This document shows, piece after piece, positions 32,728-45,121 of a stretch of 64,000 nucleotides of DNA (positions within the stretch are counted from its first letter, which is position 1; every line of letters begins with the position of its first letter). The notes under the pieces are model-generated. The model was not told where the DNA came from. It did not search any database and saw only the letters and a list, made by a program, of their open reading frames with translations. This stretch comes from Cyrtodaria siliqua (taxonomy: Eukaryota > Mollusca > Bivalvia > Adapedonta > Hiatellidae): positions 62,001 to 126,000 of the forward strand of contig JAWPHD010001276.1 of NCBI GenBank assembly GCA_037043455.1, in the 5' to 3' direction. The translations under genes were made by a program, and so were the position numbers.

Positions 32728-33062
32728 AAGTTGGCAGTAGCAGTAGCTGCTACTGCCGCTACTGCTGGCAGTAGCTACTTGCTACTGCTGGCAGTAGTTA
32801 GCAGTAGCAGTAGCAGTAGCAATAGCAGTAGCAAACATATGATGGTTGCGAAAAATGCGAAAGGGGTTGTCTGCTAAACATGATGGTGGGAAAGTAGAAA
32901 CAACATAATGCGCAAAGAAAGCACTTACGATGAATATACCTACTGAGATGGTGCTCTACTGCTGGCAGTAACTACTGCTACTGCTGCTACTGCTGGCAGT
33001 AACTACTGCTACTGCTGCTACTGCTGGCAGTAACTACTGCTACTACTACTACTGCTACTGCC
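32728..33062. repeat. Pair of opposing trinucleotide/hexanucleotide arrays
   Basis: 32730-32838 is rich in gcagtagcagtagc and 32953-33062 in actgctactgctgctactgc, both containing the ctgctggcagta motif. Parts of one array are reverse complements of the other, separated by about 120 bp. The alanine/serine-rich opening across the first array is not taken as a gene. Confidence 0.85.
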
Positions 33063-35515
33063 AACTTCACGTTCATAATTTACCCAACCTTTAGATCAGA
33101 CTACACAGAATCTCTTAATTTTGATTGGTTGACAAGGTAAACAAAACAAAAAATCTTGCTAGAAACTTAAAATTCAACTTTAAATCATACATCTGTGCAA
33201 GTATTCATAATTGTTGCATAATAAAAAAACAAGTATATTTTACATTTTCCTCGTATATCTACATGCAAGTAGGTGGGTCAGCACCTTCCGACCCAAACAG
33301 CTTTTTCAAAACATACTCAACGTATGGGTTGTGTACGTTTTTTTGATAAAACAAAAGAAGTACTCCAAAATATAGCTTCTTATATTAGGGAACTCAGGAC
33401 AGAGCTTAGAGCTATAATGTAGGGAGATGGAAAATGAATTGGTGTAGTATGACCTTGAGGATTCTCTCTCAGTTAAATGGAAGGTGGGGCTAAGAACTAC
33501 ACACACGCACGCACGCACGCACACACTGAAGCCGGGTATCCTAGAGCATACACGGTAATTTAGGATACATGGTATTGCAGGAGTGCCAACACAGTACTGT
33601 TGTTCTAATACCAAGCAACACTTTTATTTTATTGATATGTTGTGGTTTGGGAAACAATAATAGGATGCGCCAAAGGTTCATCGCGTCAGATTCACTTAAA
33701 CCATCCAGAATTCTACATCTAGTATACGTGAATGCTGAGGAATTTTGAGTATTTGTGCATCTCAGTGTTCACAAGTGGATTTAAACGTATGATCCCTCAA
33801 ACGTAGCGTGGCCTGTTTTCAACATTTTCATAACTACAATTTCATAATACGAAGTGCGGTGAGGGACTGGGAAAACGTGGCCAACTCTCAGAAGTGGGAT
33901 CGGGGGGCCTCGTCCTATTATTGTTTTCAACTTTGGACCAAAATGGTGCTCCGGTATTTTAAGCGATTTGTTTTCAGGAATATATACATGTTATGCTCGC
34001 AAAAAGTGGTAATTGTCCTCCCTATTTCCCACGGCCACGCCCCTCCCCCACTCCCCCACCACCACCCCTCTGATTTTTATTGCATTTTTCAACTTTTTAG
34101 GATTTGTATAATTTATCTTTCCAAGTTACTCCCATGAGTAAAGGAGTATGCCAAGCTACACCCCTGAGAATGAACATGGAATGCAGGGGTTGTTTCTAAT
34201 TCTCAGACGGCTTAATATATGTGTGTGTTTGGTACATAAATAATAGCATAACATTCCACAAAGCCATGCTTTGTTAATACTGTTGTTGTGTATTTAGTAT
34301 ACGACTTATAGATTAGTAATAAACAAACATAGGCGTAAAAGCAGATGGGGTTTAGGAAAGTTAGCGTGTCCCTCCACTCCCACCCCCGCCCCACCCCCCT
34401 CCCCCACCCCCACCCAATTATCAAAGAAATCAACACAAAAGAGCAGGATCAGAAGAAGGAAATTCAGCACCCCATCCCCCTCCCACCCCACCTTCTGCCA
34501 TACTGACAAGATCGTGGTTTAATACTGGTAAATTGCTACACCGTTGTTACGAGTCAAATTATATCTATATTTTACGGCGCACATGTAAAAAACTAAGTTC
34601 TGCAATTGAGAAGGTTCGACGCCCATTCTGCATATTGTATGTAGATGTAAATGGAGATTAATTGGGCCAGTAATTTTTCATTCCTGTTGGCGCCAAAAAA
34701 TCGTTTTGTGTTGGTGCGCCGTAAAACCCGAATTCAACTCAAATACTCATAAACCAACAAGGAATGTTTAGACACCTAATAATATACACAATGTTAAACT
34801 TGGAAAAGTGCCTACATGACTAAAGGGTACATTTGTGTGTCATAGGGTCGTATAAGGTGAAACCCAGCCCAATATCAAACATCACATGGTCAGTTGGTTA
34901 AATAAAAATCTCGATTGATACGAGTTTTATTAGCAATGTCGCCTTGAAATAATGGGTATGTAAATATAAAAGCGCTGACTGGCCACATTTCGATCATTCT
35001 TAAACATCACGGATTACCATTTGAAACATCGTTTTATGTCTTTACCTTGTGATGCAAGTTACTTTTGAGTATGTTGTTTCATTGTATTAACCACAAGTTT
35101 ATAGATCAAAGGTAATTTGGATTCCTTTATGTACAATTAATGTTTAAATGGGATGTCATTAGGGTAAGAGTGAGGTTTGGGGACGATATAACCCATTTTA
35201 CACCACACCCACTCCCCTAGCCCAAACCCCTTTCCCCCATTCCAAGTTGGTAACCCTAGTGTCAACCAATGTATCGCAAATTGCGTTTGAAAACAAATTT
35301 GTAATTGTTATGTTCAAAGCGACCTGGAGGGTGCCAATCAAAATACGAGCAAAACAATCATAATAATTATGTTTAAGTTGCATATGCACTAAATTAGGCC
35401 TCGTAAAAGACTCGATTTATTTATTGTAAACGAAAGAGTTTGGCCTGGAAAACTCAACGATTGTGTTAGTTTTTTTGGTGCATAAAACAATAATATTAAT
35501 TCGTATGATGCTTTA
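33063..35515. other. Intergenic with simple repeats
   Basis: No gene. An acgcacgcacgcacgc run is at about 33502-33525 and C-rich strips lie at 34035-34070, 34370-34415 and 34470-34495. ORFs overlapping these are compositional. Confidence 0.5.
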
Positions 35516-35521
35516 AGATAT

Positions 35522-35640
35522 ATCTACCCAGGAAAAGTGGGTGGTCTGCCTCCACCACAAAAAAAATGACCTTCGTATATAACCTTACATGTGTTGAAAA
35601 TGACGTAAAACACCTTACAAACAAATTAACACAAAACTGA
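35522..35640 (+). repeat. SINE family A, 3' part
   Basis: cccaggaaaagtgggtggtc, the ctgcctccaccac block, an A run, ataaccttacatgtgttg and aaatgacgtaaaacacc with a CAAA-type tail. Confidence 0.8.
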
Positions 35641-37675
35641 ACAGTGTTCTCGTGTTTTCCAGTCCAAACATTTTCAACTTAATATGGGGATTTTGTTATG
35701 CATGTGCAAATTTCACATGAAACTGAAGCAATTTATGAGGGTTTTCTCTTGTATTTGTATTGACACCAATTACCAGACCGCCTCCAGTCCATTTAAATGC
35801 TCGTGTTTTTTACAAAAAGGTAAAACTAATAATTATGTGGAATGGCGCTAAATTTCGAAATCGTCCGAGGTCTTGTAATAACCAACTTGAAGCTGTATTC
35901 CAAATTTACCTGTTTACCTGAAATCCACAAAAATAAATTAAAACTTACCTTCGAATGAATGACTGTTGCAAGACCAACACAAATACAATGTTCGTCTGCG
36001 CTGTCAAAAATCATCGCCCCTGTTACATAGGTTCGTGTTTGTTTCACTCTAACATATATATTTTCAACTTGAGCTTTTCACAAAGGTGCACCACTACACG
36101 GTACAACTGGTTGATAGTACCTAGATTTGATCACATACAATAACAAAGCTTCCTATATCCACTGTAGTCATTGGACGAATGCGATTTGTTTCTGTTTTTG
36201 CCACAGAAGCCAAGGTCAAGAAACTCTATTGCTCTTGCCTTTGTATTTAACCCCAATTTGAAGCATCTGCGTTTTTATACACTTTTTTGTTTTGAACACC
36301 GAAACAATGTTAGCAAATTAGTAAACACAGCTTAATCTGAAAGAACGAGCATATATTTTAGCTGAACAGATCTAATATTATAAAGAGTACTGTATAGAAT
36401 TACAGACCCCAATACCCCTCCCAATACCTCTCCCGAACGCACGCACGCGAACATCGGTGATTCTACCCAGGTGCCCGCCCGTGCACGAAAATTGCCCGGA
36501 GGGGCACCTGGGGGTCTTCTTCCACCAATGAAAGCTGGAAAGTCGCCATTTGACCTTAGCTGTTGATGCGAGCCTCTGGCGAGTATTTAGATCTATCACT
36601 TTTCGACACGAGCAAACAAACAGCTGAAATTCTAAGTTACTAAACATGTAATTTGTTATCATGCAAACTGTTTTAAATAACAAAAGTTACCTGAACAACA
36701 ATGAACAACAATGGAAACAACAGTTCACGTCTGCTGCGGTCAAAATACAAATGGAGGATGTTTATCAAGGGAAGTAACTTTGGCAAAAATATTTTCGGCC
36801 GTTAAATACATGTTTTATTTAGACATTTCTATGTCGATAGATCTAATAAATGCAAAATACATTATATTTTATTTTGATAATGCATTGCATTCCTAAATTA
36901 TCAAGAATGTGTGTGTTGTTTAGATGGTTGATTCGTGACACTTTGTCGTCTAACACAACGTGTAGATCTATCCAACTAAAATAATACAGCAGTTGGGCGG
37001 AAAATATTAGGATAGAAGGAAGAGGCTGTATTTTTTTAGTGCTGTATTTGTATAGTAGAAACATTTTTTGCATGATAAATATATGTATTGGTATTCTAAT
37101 ACACATCTTTGAACAAACTGAGTATTAAAAACAACAACCACGTTTTTATTTCTTCAGTAATATACTGAGTGCATTTCTAGCAAATACAAACAAACGCCAG
37201 ATATAGAGATTAAATTTCCTGAAAGGTAAAACATGATTACAAAAATAACCAGATAACATTAGTGAAATTGGTGAATCTATAAGATGTTCTACACTTTTTA
37301 GGTTATATGAAAGTGTACACTTGTCAAACTAAATGTTTATGAGGTTGATGTATGGAAAGCCGGAGGTTTCCAACATTTTATAGAAGTGTTCAACACACAT
37401 TCAGTAACTATGGAACAAGCACTCCCAATACACCAAATACACCCCCCACCTCACCCCTCCCCGCCTCCAAAAAAGACCCACTAAACACACAATCCCTCTC
37501 TCTAAGTGACTGACATTATTATACCTATTTTGAAAAAATCAGATGATTATGCAAACTGATCCCATTTGACCAAGCTGTGATAAATGCATTTATATACCTG
37601 AGCATATCAAAATACCTCATTTTCCCACAATGGAATACAGACATCTGTATCGATACTATCGTTTTCTGATTCTGT
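35641..37675. other. Intergenic, nothing recognised
   Basis: No supported gene. An acgcacgcacgcga run lies at about 36436 and a C-rich strip at 37437-37470. Confidence 0.5.
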
Positions 37676-37689
37676 ATAGAAAACAGTTG

Positions 37690-38040
37690 AATGAGTTGCG
37701 TTGAACTGGGTTCAACGATGCAGCAACAAAAAAAGGTTATATGGTGCCAACAGGATTGAACATGCCATGCCCACTCTTCATTTTAATACATCTGGATAAA
37801 AATATGCAGAATGGGCATGGAACCCTCTCACCTTCTGAACTGCAGAGTGTGCATAGAACCCTCTCACCTTCTGAACTGCAGAGTGGGCATAGAACCATCT
37901 CACCTTCTGAACTGCATGGTTGCTGCAAATTCTCTTGTAAACACTCCATTTTTCGCTGGAGCCACACTCATTGTTTACTTGTAAACACTCCATTTTTCGC
38001 TGGAGCCACACTCATTGTTTACTGCCCTTTTTCGGGCATT
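37690..38040 (+). repeat. Dispersed repeat family B, copy 2, with internal duplications
   Basis: Shares gttatatggtgccaacagg, ctgaactgcagag, gttgctgcaaattc and ctccatttttcgctggagcc with the 1.14-kb copy. Inside it, a unit of about 39 bp (gaaccctctcaccttctgaa) is repeated three times and a 46-bp unit (cttgtaaacactccattttt) twice. Confidence 0.8.
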
Positions 38041-38169
38041 TGTTGATTTACATATATAGTTTATATTACTACCATATCATCCCTTATTTTTTAATAGTTT
38101 TACCTGATATATTTACATTAATTTTTAATTAATCCTTCATTTATTCATCTTTTATCAGTTTTTGCGCAC

Positions 38170-38230
38170 AATATGACCTATTTATGTGTCGACGTGCCGT
38201 AAAACACCATTCATTCATTCATTCATTGTT
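38170..38230 (+). repeat. SINE-tail fragment with ATTC run
   Basis: gacctatttatgtgtcgacg and tgccgtaaaacaccattc followed by ATTC repeats: the tail of a tRNA-derived SINE family, also seen inverted at 17.15 kb. Confidence 0.6.
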
Positions 38231-39115
38231 TACTGTCACCACTCAAGTAGCACCTGATCATGATACCTTGAACCTTGAACACGACAAAAAATGACAAAAT
38301 GAACATGAATCCGTGGGGGGTGGGGATTTTACCCCCTGTGCCTTGATAAGCAAGCTCTTGTTGCCAGGGAACCATACATGGTTTATAGAAAACAGATTTC
38401 AGTATCATTATCTTACTAAAAATAGAGCACAATCGATGTTCTGTTGTGTCAACATGTCAGAATCACTTTCACACACATTCCCTGTAACTATTTAGGAGCA
38501 GGAATGTAACAAAAATGTACAAATTAAATCATTACTAGAGGAGTAATGTGTTCTGGAAGCTGGCATCATCTCTTGTGGACACGCCATATCTGCAGGATCT
38601 ATCCTGGATGCTAAATGATCTCGTGAGATCCTGCAGATATGACATGTCCAGTCTAGGAGATCCAATCTTCGAGATCACCTTACTCTACTAATAATCTTAT
38701 GTAATTGATATTCTGACAACACAACTGGAGTAACTTGGAAAATAAAATATAAGCATGTTATCAGTTATCATGAACAATAAAAGGGCTTGGATCAACAACA
38801 AACGAGCAAAAATATGGCTGATGCATCACACAGTAGATCTGACACCAGATTGCAAAAATGAACACAATATCAAGAAGTAAATGACAAAAATGCATTAACC
38901 ATTCAATCGACTAGCAACACTATAATTTAGGAAACAGTTATAACAAATTTAAGAATTCTATTTTTAAGAATTCTAGAATCATATCATAACATGTTAACGT
39001 CTGTTTAGTTTTTATGTTTCATATCACTAAATGCTATATTTCTATACACAAATGCAATTGTTAAGATGTTCTGCAAGACTTTCAGATTTCTTACAAGATT
39101 TCCAGATTTCTCTTT
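38231..39115. other. Intergenic with one hairpin
   Basis: No gene. At 38587-38642 atatctgcaggatct and agatcctgcagatat form an inverted repeat around a loop of about 25 bases. Confidence 0.5.
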
Positions 39116-39119
39116 CAAT

Positions 39120-40480
39120 CGTTTTTGTTCCGCTGCATTTTACATGTTCCTTTAGTTTCATTATACATTTATATACATTTACATTTTCCTTCAGTTTCAT
39201 TTTTTTTTTCAATAGATTTACTTGCATATACATTTTCCTTCAGTTTCATTTTACATTTATATATATGCATTTACATTTTCATAATACATTTACATTATCA
39301 GTTTCATACATTTATATACATTTACATTATCCTTCAGTTTCATTTTACATTTATATACATTTACATTATCTTTCAGTTTCATAATAAATTTATATTATCC
39401 TTCAGTTTCATAATACATTTATATACATTTACATTTTCCTTCAGTATTATGTCCATGTACATTTCTGTTTTAGTTTATATTCATTTACATTTCTGTTTTT
39501 GTTTATATCGATGTACATTTCTGTTTTCATTTATATAAATGTATATTTCTGTTTTAGTTTATATCCATTTTCTTATTGTGTATATCCATGAAGATGTTTT
39601 ATTGTTTATTGGGGACATGTGTTATTATTTATATCAATGTATATTCTTTGTTGTTTATACCCATAGACATTCTTTGCCATGTACATTTCTTCTCAGTTCA
39701 TATCCATGTACATTATTTCTCAGTTCATATCCATGTACATTTCTTCTCAGTTCATATCCATGTATGAAATAGGTTTCATATTCATGTACACACAAATTAT
39801 CCATGTACATTTTTTACTTAATTCATATCCATTTACATTTCTTCTCAGTTCATATCCATGTATATATCTTCTCATTTCATATCCATGTATATTTCTTCAG
39901 TTCATATCCATGTATATTTCTTCTCAGTTCATATCCCTGTACATTTCTTTTCAGTTCATATCCATGTACATTTCTTCTCAGTTCATATCCATGTACATTT
40001 CTTCTCAGTTCATATCCATGTATATTTCTTCTCAGTTCATCAGTTCATATCCATGTACATTTATTCTCAGTTCATCAGTTCATATCCATGTACATTTCTT
40101 CTCAGTTCATATCCATGTACAATTCAACTGGGTTTCATATTCATGTACATTTCTACTCGTTTCATATACATGAAAATGTCCACTCAAATTAATATCCATG
40201 TACATTTGTTACTTAATTCATATCCATGTACATTTATACATAATTCATATCCATTTACATTTCTACTTAGTTTATACCCACATAAATTTCTACTTGTTTC
40301 ATATACATGTATATATACCACTCAAATTAATATCCAATTCATAGACATGTACATTTCTGCTCAGTCTCATATCCATGGACATTTCTACTCAGTTCATACC
40401 CATGTAATTTCTACCGTTTCATTTACATTTCCGCTCAAGTGACATATCCACGTAAATGTTTACCAACCAGGTCACATCCG
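39120..40480. repeat. Large degenerate minisatellite, unit of about 27 bp
   Basis: The unit catatccatgtacatttctt plus ctcagtt is repeated for about 1.36 kb. The centre (39.68-40.12 kb) is most regular and the left third is a diverged ttcagtttcattttacattt variant. Because 27 is a multiple of three, all three plus frames stay open for long stretches (up to about 190 codons), giving repetitive MYISSQFIS-type peptides. These are not considered genes. Confidence 0.9.
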
Positions 40481-40599
40481 TTTGCATTTATTCATAGGTT
40501 CATATTTGTTAACATCTGTACGTATATTCTAATATAATGCCCTTATTGTAACTAAAAATATAACTAGCAACAACATGGAAACTAATCTCGCCACATGAT

Positions 40600-40845
40600 A
40601 CATTGAATTGAATTGAATTATGGTTTTACGGCACAACAACACAAAAAGGTTATATGGCGCCAACAGGAATGAACATTCCAGACCCACTCTCCAATAATGG
40701 CATTTACATCTAGATAAAAATATGCCTAGACCCTTTTCACCTGCAGAACTGCAGAGTTGGTGCAAATTCTTTTGTAAGCACCCCATATTTTGGATAAGCA
40801 GATGTCCTATTCTTGCCCGGGAACCACACGGGACTGAAAACATTA
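40600..40845 (+). repeat. Dispersed repeat family B, copy 3
   Basis: Starts with ATTGA repeats and ttttacggcacaacaacac, then gttatatggcgccaacagg and gaactgcagagttgg, and ends gggaaccacacgggactg. Confidence 0.8.
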
Positions 40846-40952
40846 ATACTGAATACAGTAATTATTTTATACTATATAGAAAAACATTATAACAATGTTC
40901 ATGAGAAGCTGATATGGGGACCAACCTGTTATCTCCCTTAACGTTACATTAC

Positions 40953-41427
40953 ACTAGGTGTCAGACCAGTCAGGAAGTTCTTCCGGGTCGTAGGGTGCTA
41001 AAATAGTTCCTTGAAAAAATCCAAAATTTCTAGTTTGCATGTGTTTTTCCCAAGATTAGTTATTATTTCATTGTTAAATCTAGCCTGATGTTAAAGTATT
41101 ATGTCTGTTGTCATGAATAGTAAGTATTTTACTGCTTGTCAGGAATATTTCTTTGGAGAGTATGAGCAGAGGTTAGGTAGAGATGTGGTTTTGATAGATG
41201 TATATTTCAAAATATGCATAGTGTGAATGAATGATGTGAAATGTTGCAAAACTGAATCGGTGTTTTACTCCAAATATGGGACCGTTTGCAAGCCAAATGT
41301 GTTTAATTCACAGAATTAAAGTGTATTTAAGCGAACCAAAGTTGTGGAACTTGTGACTGATCTCCAAATATAGCCTAGTTTGCATTGTTTTCAATGGGCT
41401 GATTTTCACTGGTCTGACACCACTAGT
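40953..41427. mobile_element. MITE with about 20-bp inverted ends
   Basis: The left end actaggtgtcagaccagtca and reverse-complemented right end actagtggtgtcagaccagt pair over about 18 of 20 bases. Length is about 475 bp. No coding capacity and no clear target duplication. Confidence 0.7.
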
Positions 41428-41454
41428 AATCAAAGGGACATAACCAGGGCACTA

Positions 41455-41746
41455 GTCAGCTTTTAGGGGACTGGCCCTCAGGAAGGGGAATTTTGCGTTG
41501 TTTTCAATATCAAAGGGGAATTTCTAAGAAACACAAATTAGTGTGTTTTTTTTTATTATTTAAGTGGTACCAAGAATTTACCATCAAATTGCAAAATGTA
41601 TGCTGTTTTCCTGTATTAGAGTAAAAAAAATTCTAATAAAAAAATAAAAAAATAAAAATTCACAGGAAAAGTGGGGGAACATATACATTTAGGGGAAGGG
41701 AATGGGGCCGAATTTCGGCCCCAAAAATGGCCAAACGAGTGTCCTG
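41455..41746. mobile_element. hAT-like MITE
   Basis: The left end cagggcactagtcag and reverse-complemented right end caggacactcgtttgg share the CAGG...CACT...GT pattern of hAT termini. The interior holds a small palindrome (ggggccgaatttcggcccc). The flanking eight bases do not form a clear duplication. Confidence 0.55.
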
Positions 41747-41775
41747 ATAATCATAATGAATTATGGTCACACAGT

Positions 41776-41975
41776 AATTGTTGTTCAGCAGCTCATCAAC
41801 TTATTGTTTAGGTTATTTAGAGCCGCCCCAGAGAGGAAGGATATACAGGAATCTGGGAACCTGTCGTAGCTACATATCTCTTACGAATATATTCAATCAT
41901 TTTTTTTATCTTGCTCAGAGGAAAGACTCGGATACAAGGGACAGCCTGGTTTATGTCCCCATCTAACAGACGAAA
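41776..41975 (-). repeat. SINE family G, 3' part
   Basis: On the minus strand it carries cctctctggggcggctc, taaataacct and the tail gctgaacaacaatt. Same orientation and neighbour order as the 8.77-kb copy. Confidence 0.7.
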
Positions 41976-41997
41976 CTGTCTTGTCTAACTCACTATT

Positions 41998-42300
41998 AAT
42001 TGTTAAACAAGAAATGTCACAGAAAGTAACAAATTCCCCAGAAACTGTTTACTCATTCAAACTTTGACCGCCAAGTGTGACCTTGACCTTTGAGGTACCG
42101 ACCTGATGTATGCAAGTGATATACCTTCAAGTGAACACTTGTGTGAAGTTCCATGGAAATCCCTTCAGTACTTTCCAAGTTATGACTAAGATACGATTGT
42201 TTCGGACGGAATTGTTTCGGATGGAAGGACAAACGGACAGGTAAACGAATGGTGCGATTACTATATGCACCATCCCTTTGGGGCCATAAAAACAAATATG
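41998..42300 (+). repeat. Pearl-like family C, copy 2
   Basis: aacaagaaatgtcacagaaa at the left, then tgaccttgacctttgaggta, acacttgtgtgaagttccat and a cggacggaattgtttcggat to aaacggacagg tract, ending caccatccctttggggcc. Confidence 0.7.
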
Positions 42301-42462
42301 GTTTTATTTTGGGTTCTTGAAATACACTTTTATGCATAAGAAACAAAAATAAACTATATATTAAGGCTTAATTGCCTTGAAAGCATTTAAAAAGCTTTTT
42401 AAAAATGCTGGTAATATGCTTCCAGTTGTGTTTCTACTCTATTTGATGTTCTTCTTGAACAG

Positions 42463-42790
42463 AGGGCTGGCGTGGCGCAGTCGATAGCACGGCGTATTTG
42501 TAACTGGAGGCCCCCGGTTCAATCCTCCGTGGTGCCACTGAGTTTCATCGGTGTGTTCTTGGGCAAGACACTTTCCCTTAGCCTCGTCCGTCGGATGGGG
42601 ATGTAAACTGGGCGGTCCCATGTAACGGTCTATCCTCAAAGAAACTTAAAGAACCATAGGAATCTATTTGATAATAAGAGTAGGGCATGGTTCCCGGATT
42701 CCTATGTATCCTTCCCCTCTCTTTGGGGCGGCTCTAAATAACCTATACTGTGTTGATGAGCCGCTAAACAACATTCAATTCTTCTTGAAC
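42463..42790 (+). repeat. SINE family G, full-length copy
   Basis: A tRNA-like head with A-box-like tggcgcagtcgatagcacg and B-box-like ccggttcaatcctcc, about 30 bases between. A body of about 150 bp includes cttgggcaagacactttccc. The 3' region is ataagagtagggcatgg to ccgctaaacaacattcaatt. Confidence 0.8.
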
Positions 42791-43185
42791 AAATCTATAT
42801 TTTCTATTGCATATAATAGACTCCAGAAGTATAACAAATCATATTTATATCACATTTCATTTCATTCCCTGTCTTGTTTTAATAAGCACCAGCCGAGTTT
42901 AGGTTGACCAATTACCAGCCTAGCATATATGCATCATGGCACACAATCCATATACATTGTATATAGTCAAATGTTCTTCACACGCATTTTCAAAGTCTCT
43001 GTCATTTTCAATATTCACTGCGTAGAAACATGACCCTTTTAGTAACAAGATTTCTTTGTTCAAGTTTTACAATGTAACATTCTCGTTCTTAGATTCAAAG
43101 CACCCATCTAGTACCAATATCCTAAATCTCGCTGTCCATTATTTCTTGTCCGTTTCAAGCATAAACCTGTAGCAAAAGAAAAAAG
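42791..43185. other. Intergenic, nothing recognised
   Basis: No supported feature. Confidence 0.5.
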
Positions 43186-43189
43186 GATA

Positions 43190-43552
43190 AAGTAAGAAAT
43201 ATTGTATAGATTGCTCTATGTAAGAAATATTGTATAGCTTGCCCTATGTAAGAAATATTGTATAGCTTGCTCTATGTAAGAAATATTGTATAGCTTGCTC
43301 ATGTAAGAAATAGTGTATAGCTTGCTCATGTAAGAAATAGTGTATAGCTTGCCCTATGTAAGAAATATTGTATAGCTTGCCCTATGTAAGAAATATTGTA
43401 TAGCTTGCCCTATGTAAGAAATATTGCATAGCTTGCCCTATGTAAGAAATATTGTATAGCTTGCTCTATGTAAGAAATATTGTATAGCTTGCCCTATGTA
43501 AGAAATAGTGTATAGCTTGCCCTATGTAAGAAATATGGTATCGCTTGCCCTA
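43190..43552. repeat. 28-bp minisatellite, about 13 copies
   Basis: The unit gtaagaaatattgtatagct plus tgccctat is repeated about 13 times with small variants (ctctat, ctcat, agtgtatag). Units abut directly with no unique spacers. Confidence 0.95.
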
Positions 43553-43625
43553 AAAATGTGTAATAATCAAAATCCTATGAAGTAAAATTGATAACTACAT
43601 GACGCGAAAATCATACTGTGATTAT

Positions 43626-44830
43626 TTAAAGTAGCTATCCCTCCAACAAGACACATTTTTCAACATATGTACACTGTTTCTAATGTCGCCGAGGTATATA
43701 TATAATGCCCCTGTCACACTATAGCGCCTTTCCACTGCGTTGGCACGGCGTTGTTTAATTTTCCAGAACGCCGTGAGATCGCAAGAAAAATCTGATATTT
43801 TTCGTGAAGATGGAGATGTCACGGCGTCCTCACAGCGACCAAGGCGTTGCTACGGAGCTCCCATGGCGTTCTATCGCGTTCCTACGGAGTTCTTGTTGGC
43901 GATTGTCTGCGCTCTCACGGCGCTTCCACTGCGTGCACTGCGCTTTCACGGCGCTCACACTGCGCTGACGGCGTGTTGAAGACGTTCGTTTGCACTACCT
44001 ATTATTCATTTATACTATTTTGTTCGTTTTTGTCATGCAAACGCCGATGGACGCGGTAGAAGCGCCTTGGGAGCGCAATGATCGCCGTGACAGCTCCGTA
44101 CAGTCGTTGTAAGAGCGCAGTAAAATAAATAACACTCCGTATAAGCGCCGTAGACGCGCCGTATAAGCGCGGTAGAGACGCAGTGACATCTCAGAGAACG
44201 CCGTACAATCTACGTGCAAGCGCCACCGACAACCACAACGTTCGCACTGCGACCTCTGTGCGCGCCCGCGGAGCTCCTGTGGCGTTGTAGGAGACCTTAC
44301 TGCGCTGCTATGGCGACCTTACGGCGACCCCACTGCGCTCTTATCAGAACGCCGAGCGACGGCGTTTGTTTTGTGCATGCTCAAAGTGCGCGCCATCGCT
44401 TGGCGTTCTATGCGATTCCAATGCGTCTACTGGCGATGCCACTGCGTTGCTGCGGCGATGCTTGCGATCGTACTGTGCGCACCTCGGCGTTCTGCATTTT
44501 TCTTGGACGCCGTGGGATCGCCGTGAGAACGCGGCCCTAGTGTGACAGGGGTTTAACTTACATCTTTTGGGAATCCAAACTCTATAGACAAAATATAAAT
44601 TACTTTAACCAGCAATGTCAAACCTCAAAACTGGGGCTTCGAATTAACAGTTACCAACTCATTTTCAATTCCTTTTCCATATATTCAATCACAATTATTT
44701 TAAGAACCCGTGAATACACCTATACTTTTAATCGGCAATTATACATTATTATATGAAATGAACACCTGGATAGAGTTTTGATTAATGGTTTGTGTCATTT
44801 TGGCGTTATTTGGCGGGTTAGTTTCTTTAA
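43626..44830 (+). mobile_element. MITE family D, copy 3, split by a TIR element
   Basis: The left part 43626-43705 (ttaaagtagctatccctcc ... gccgaggtatatata) and right part 44554-44830 (taacttacatcttttggg ... gaacacctggatagagtt ... ttctttaa) join into one family D copy when the 848-bp insertion is removed. Compare the uninterrupted copy at 51.56 kb. Confidence 0.85.
43706..44553. mobile_element. Non-autonomous TIR transposon with TAA duplication (PIF/Harbinger-like)
   Basis: The terminal inverted repeats cccctgtcacacta (43708-43721) and tagtgtgacagggg (44538-44551) are exact over 14 bases. TAA flanks both sides (43703-43705 and 44554-44556); removing the insert plus one TAA restores the family D sequence, so the duplication is three bases. 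A TAA/TTA duplication is typical of PIF/Harbinger, but the superfamily is inference. The 848-bp interior is strikingly GC-rich and full of acggcg, gcgctc and gcgttc words in both orientations. It encodes no transposase. Confidence 0.8.
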
Positions 44831-45040
44831 CACTTTTATGGCCAGTCATTGTAAGACTGTTAAGTGATGGCCTGTGTGTGTACTTGCTGTACAGATGCTT
44901 TAAAAGGACATTGTCAGTAAGCAGATATTGACCATAGCCAAATAACTGTCTGATTTTCATTCAGTGAAATGTATACAATGAAAACATTAACAGCATAAAC
45001 CCAGATAGGTGTGTAAAAATACAGTTTGAAAAAAAAAGTT

Positions 45041-45050
45041 TTTATTTATT
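45041..45050 (-). terminator. Candidate poly(A) signal for MMS19
   Basis: tttatttatt on the plus strand reads AATAAATAAA on the minus strand, about 280 bases beyond the MMS19 stop codon. Confidence 0.4.
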
Positions 45051-45121
45051 ATTTGTAAATAATGTGGGACACATCCATTAGCGCATTAACTTTTATATGT
45101 TGTATCTCTTACGGAATACTT

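Noticed and set aside
32569..32877. Serine/alanine-rich 102-codon ORF
   Set aside because: Half of it is the gcagtagc microsatellite and the rest has no recognised domain.
39679..40442. ORFs up to 194 codons with MYISSQFIS-type repeats
   Set aside because: All three plus frames are open across a 27-bp minisatellite; no unique domain and no start context.
43190..43552. CRISPR-like regular repeats
   Set aside because: Units abut with no unique spacers and there are no cas genes; the host is an animal. It is a minisatellite.
43740..44540. GC-rich ORFs rich in Arg and Ala
   Set aside because: They lie inside a non-autonomous TIR element made of acggcg/gcgctc words; open frames follow from high GC and no transposase motif is visible.
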